This document shows, piece after piece, positions 63,871-64,000 of a stretch of DNA of 64,000 nucleotides. The position numbers were made by a program, and so were the translations under genes. Location: positions 1 to 64,000 of the forward strand of contig JABANP010000102.1 of assembly GCA_013115135.1 (NCBI GenBank), in the 5' to 3' direction. The notes below the pieces were generated by a model. The model was given only the letters and a program-made list of their open reading frames with translations. It was not told the DNA's origin and did not search any database. How positions within the stretch are numbered: the stretch's first letter is position 1; the number at the start of each line of letters is the position of its first letter. Origin of the DNA: Perkinsus olseni. Lineage: Eukaryota; Perkinsozoa; Perkinsida; Perkinsidae.

Positions 63871-64000
63871 GGGCACACTGGGTGATCTGTGGCGCGGAGT
63901 GCGACGCCGTGACGCGAAATCGGCGATTTCAAATCGCGCAGTGCCTCTGATGGCGGCGTAGCGGACTGTGCCCAACAGGGCTGTGCGCAGTAAATCGATC

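Noticed and set aside
63793..63975. Upstream extension of family B copy 5
   Set aside because: The open frame continues, but the region matches the 5' flank of copy 4, where it is not open; ATG 63792 gives the signal peptide.
1..64000. CRISPR array
   Set aside because: No regularly spaced identical repeats; the palindromes all differ in sequence.

Overview
The window is nuclear DNA of a unicellular eukaryote. Genes are split by many very short GT..AG introns (most 40-70 nt), both strands are used, and intergenic gaps can be a few bases. The gene set (radial-spoke-like MORN protein, receiver-domain/class III cyclase fusion, Rab-GAP TBC proteins, CPA1 antiporter, and a local expansion of secreted paralogues) suggests a flagellate protist. 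My best guess is a Perkinsus-like alveolate parasite; that is inference from style and gene content, not a database result.

Layout. 1-6.1 kb: mostly unrecognised, with a few exon-like pieces. 6.5-7.9 kb: TBC-domain GAP. 8.3-11.2 kb: CDK12/CDK9-like kinase, at least 11 exons. 12.9-15.8 kb: Na+/H+ antiporter, at least 13 exons. 17.1-20.0 kb: helical multi-exon protein. 20.1-20.9 kb: METTL21-type methyltransferase. 22-28.4 kb: three tandem secreted paralogues (family A) plus a divergent secreted protein on the minus strand. 30.2-34.8 kb: MORN-repeat radial-spoke-like protein. 34.8-39.6 kb: little recognisable, rich in perfect hairpins. 39.6-41.7 kb: receiver domain fused to a cyclase domain. 46.1-47.6 kb: TIR-like/SHSW multipass protein. 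48.3-51.1 kb: TBC1D19-like protein. 51.1-52.6 kb: unknown gene. 53.3-57.4 kb: three family-B secreted paralogues (plus strand). 57.4-59.1 kb: fucosyltransferase-like gene (minus). 59.07 kb: tRNA-Ala(AGC). 59.15-60.4 kb: unknown minus-strand gene. 60.7-63.8 kb: two more family-B genes (minus).

Four signals stand out. (1) Several mini-introns contain a tRNA T-arm/3' half, in either orientation, between GT and AG. (2) A second set of 43-51 nt introns shares a core CGCCACGAAATT, also in both orientations. Both look like introner-type intron-generating elements. (3) The 21-55 kb part is full of perfect palindromes with exactly one unpaired central base (arms up to 31 bp), each with its own sequence; one breaks the frame of a family-A paralogue. 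(4) Families A and B share an architecture: signal peptide, paired-Cys domain, basic NLS-like linker, second beta-rich domain. This is the layout expected of secreted, possibly host-nucleus-directed proteins.

Most single-base frame breaks in otherwise conserved genes are +1 and can be placed in a homopolymer run. I therefore treat them as probable assembly errors, not real pseudogenes.
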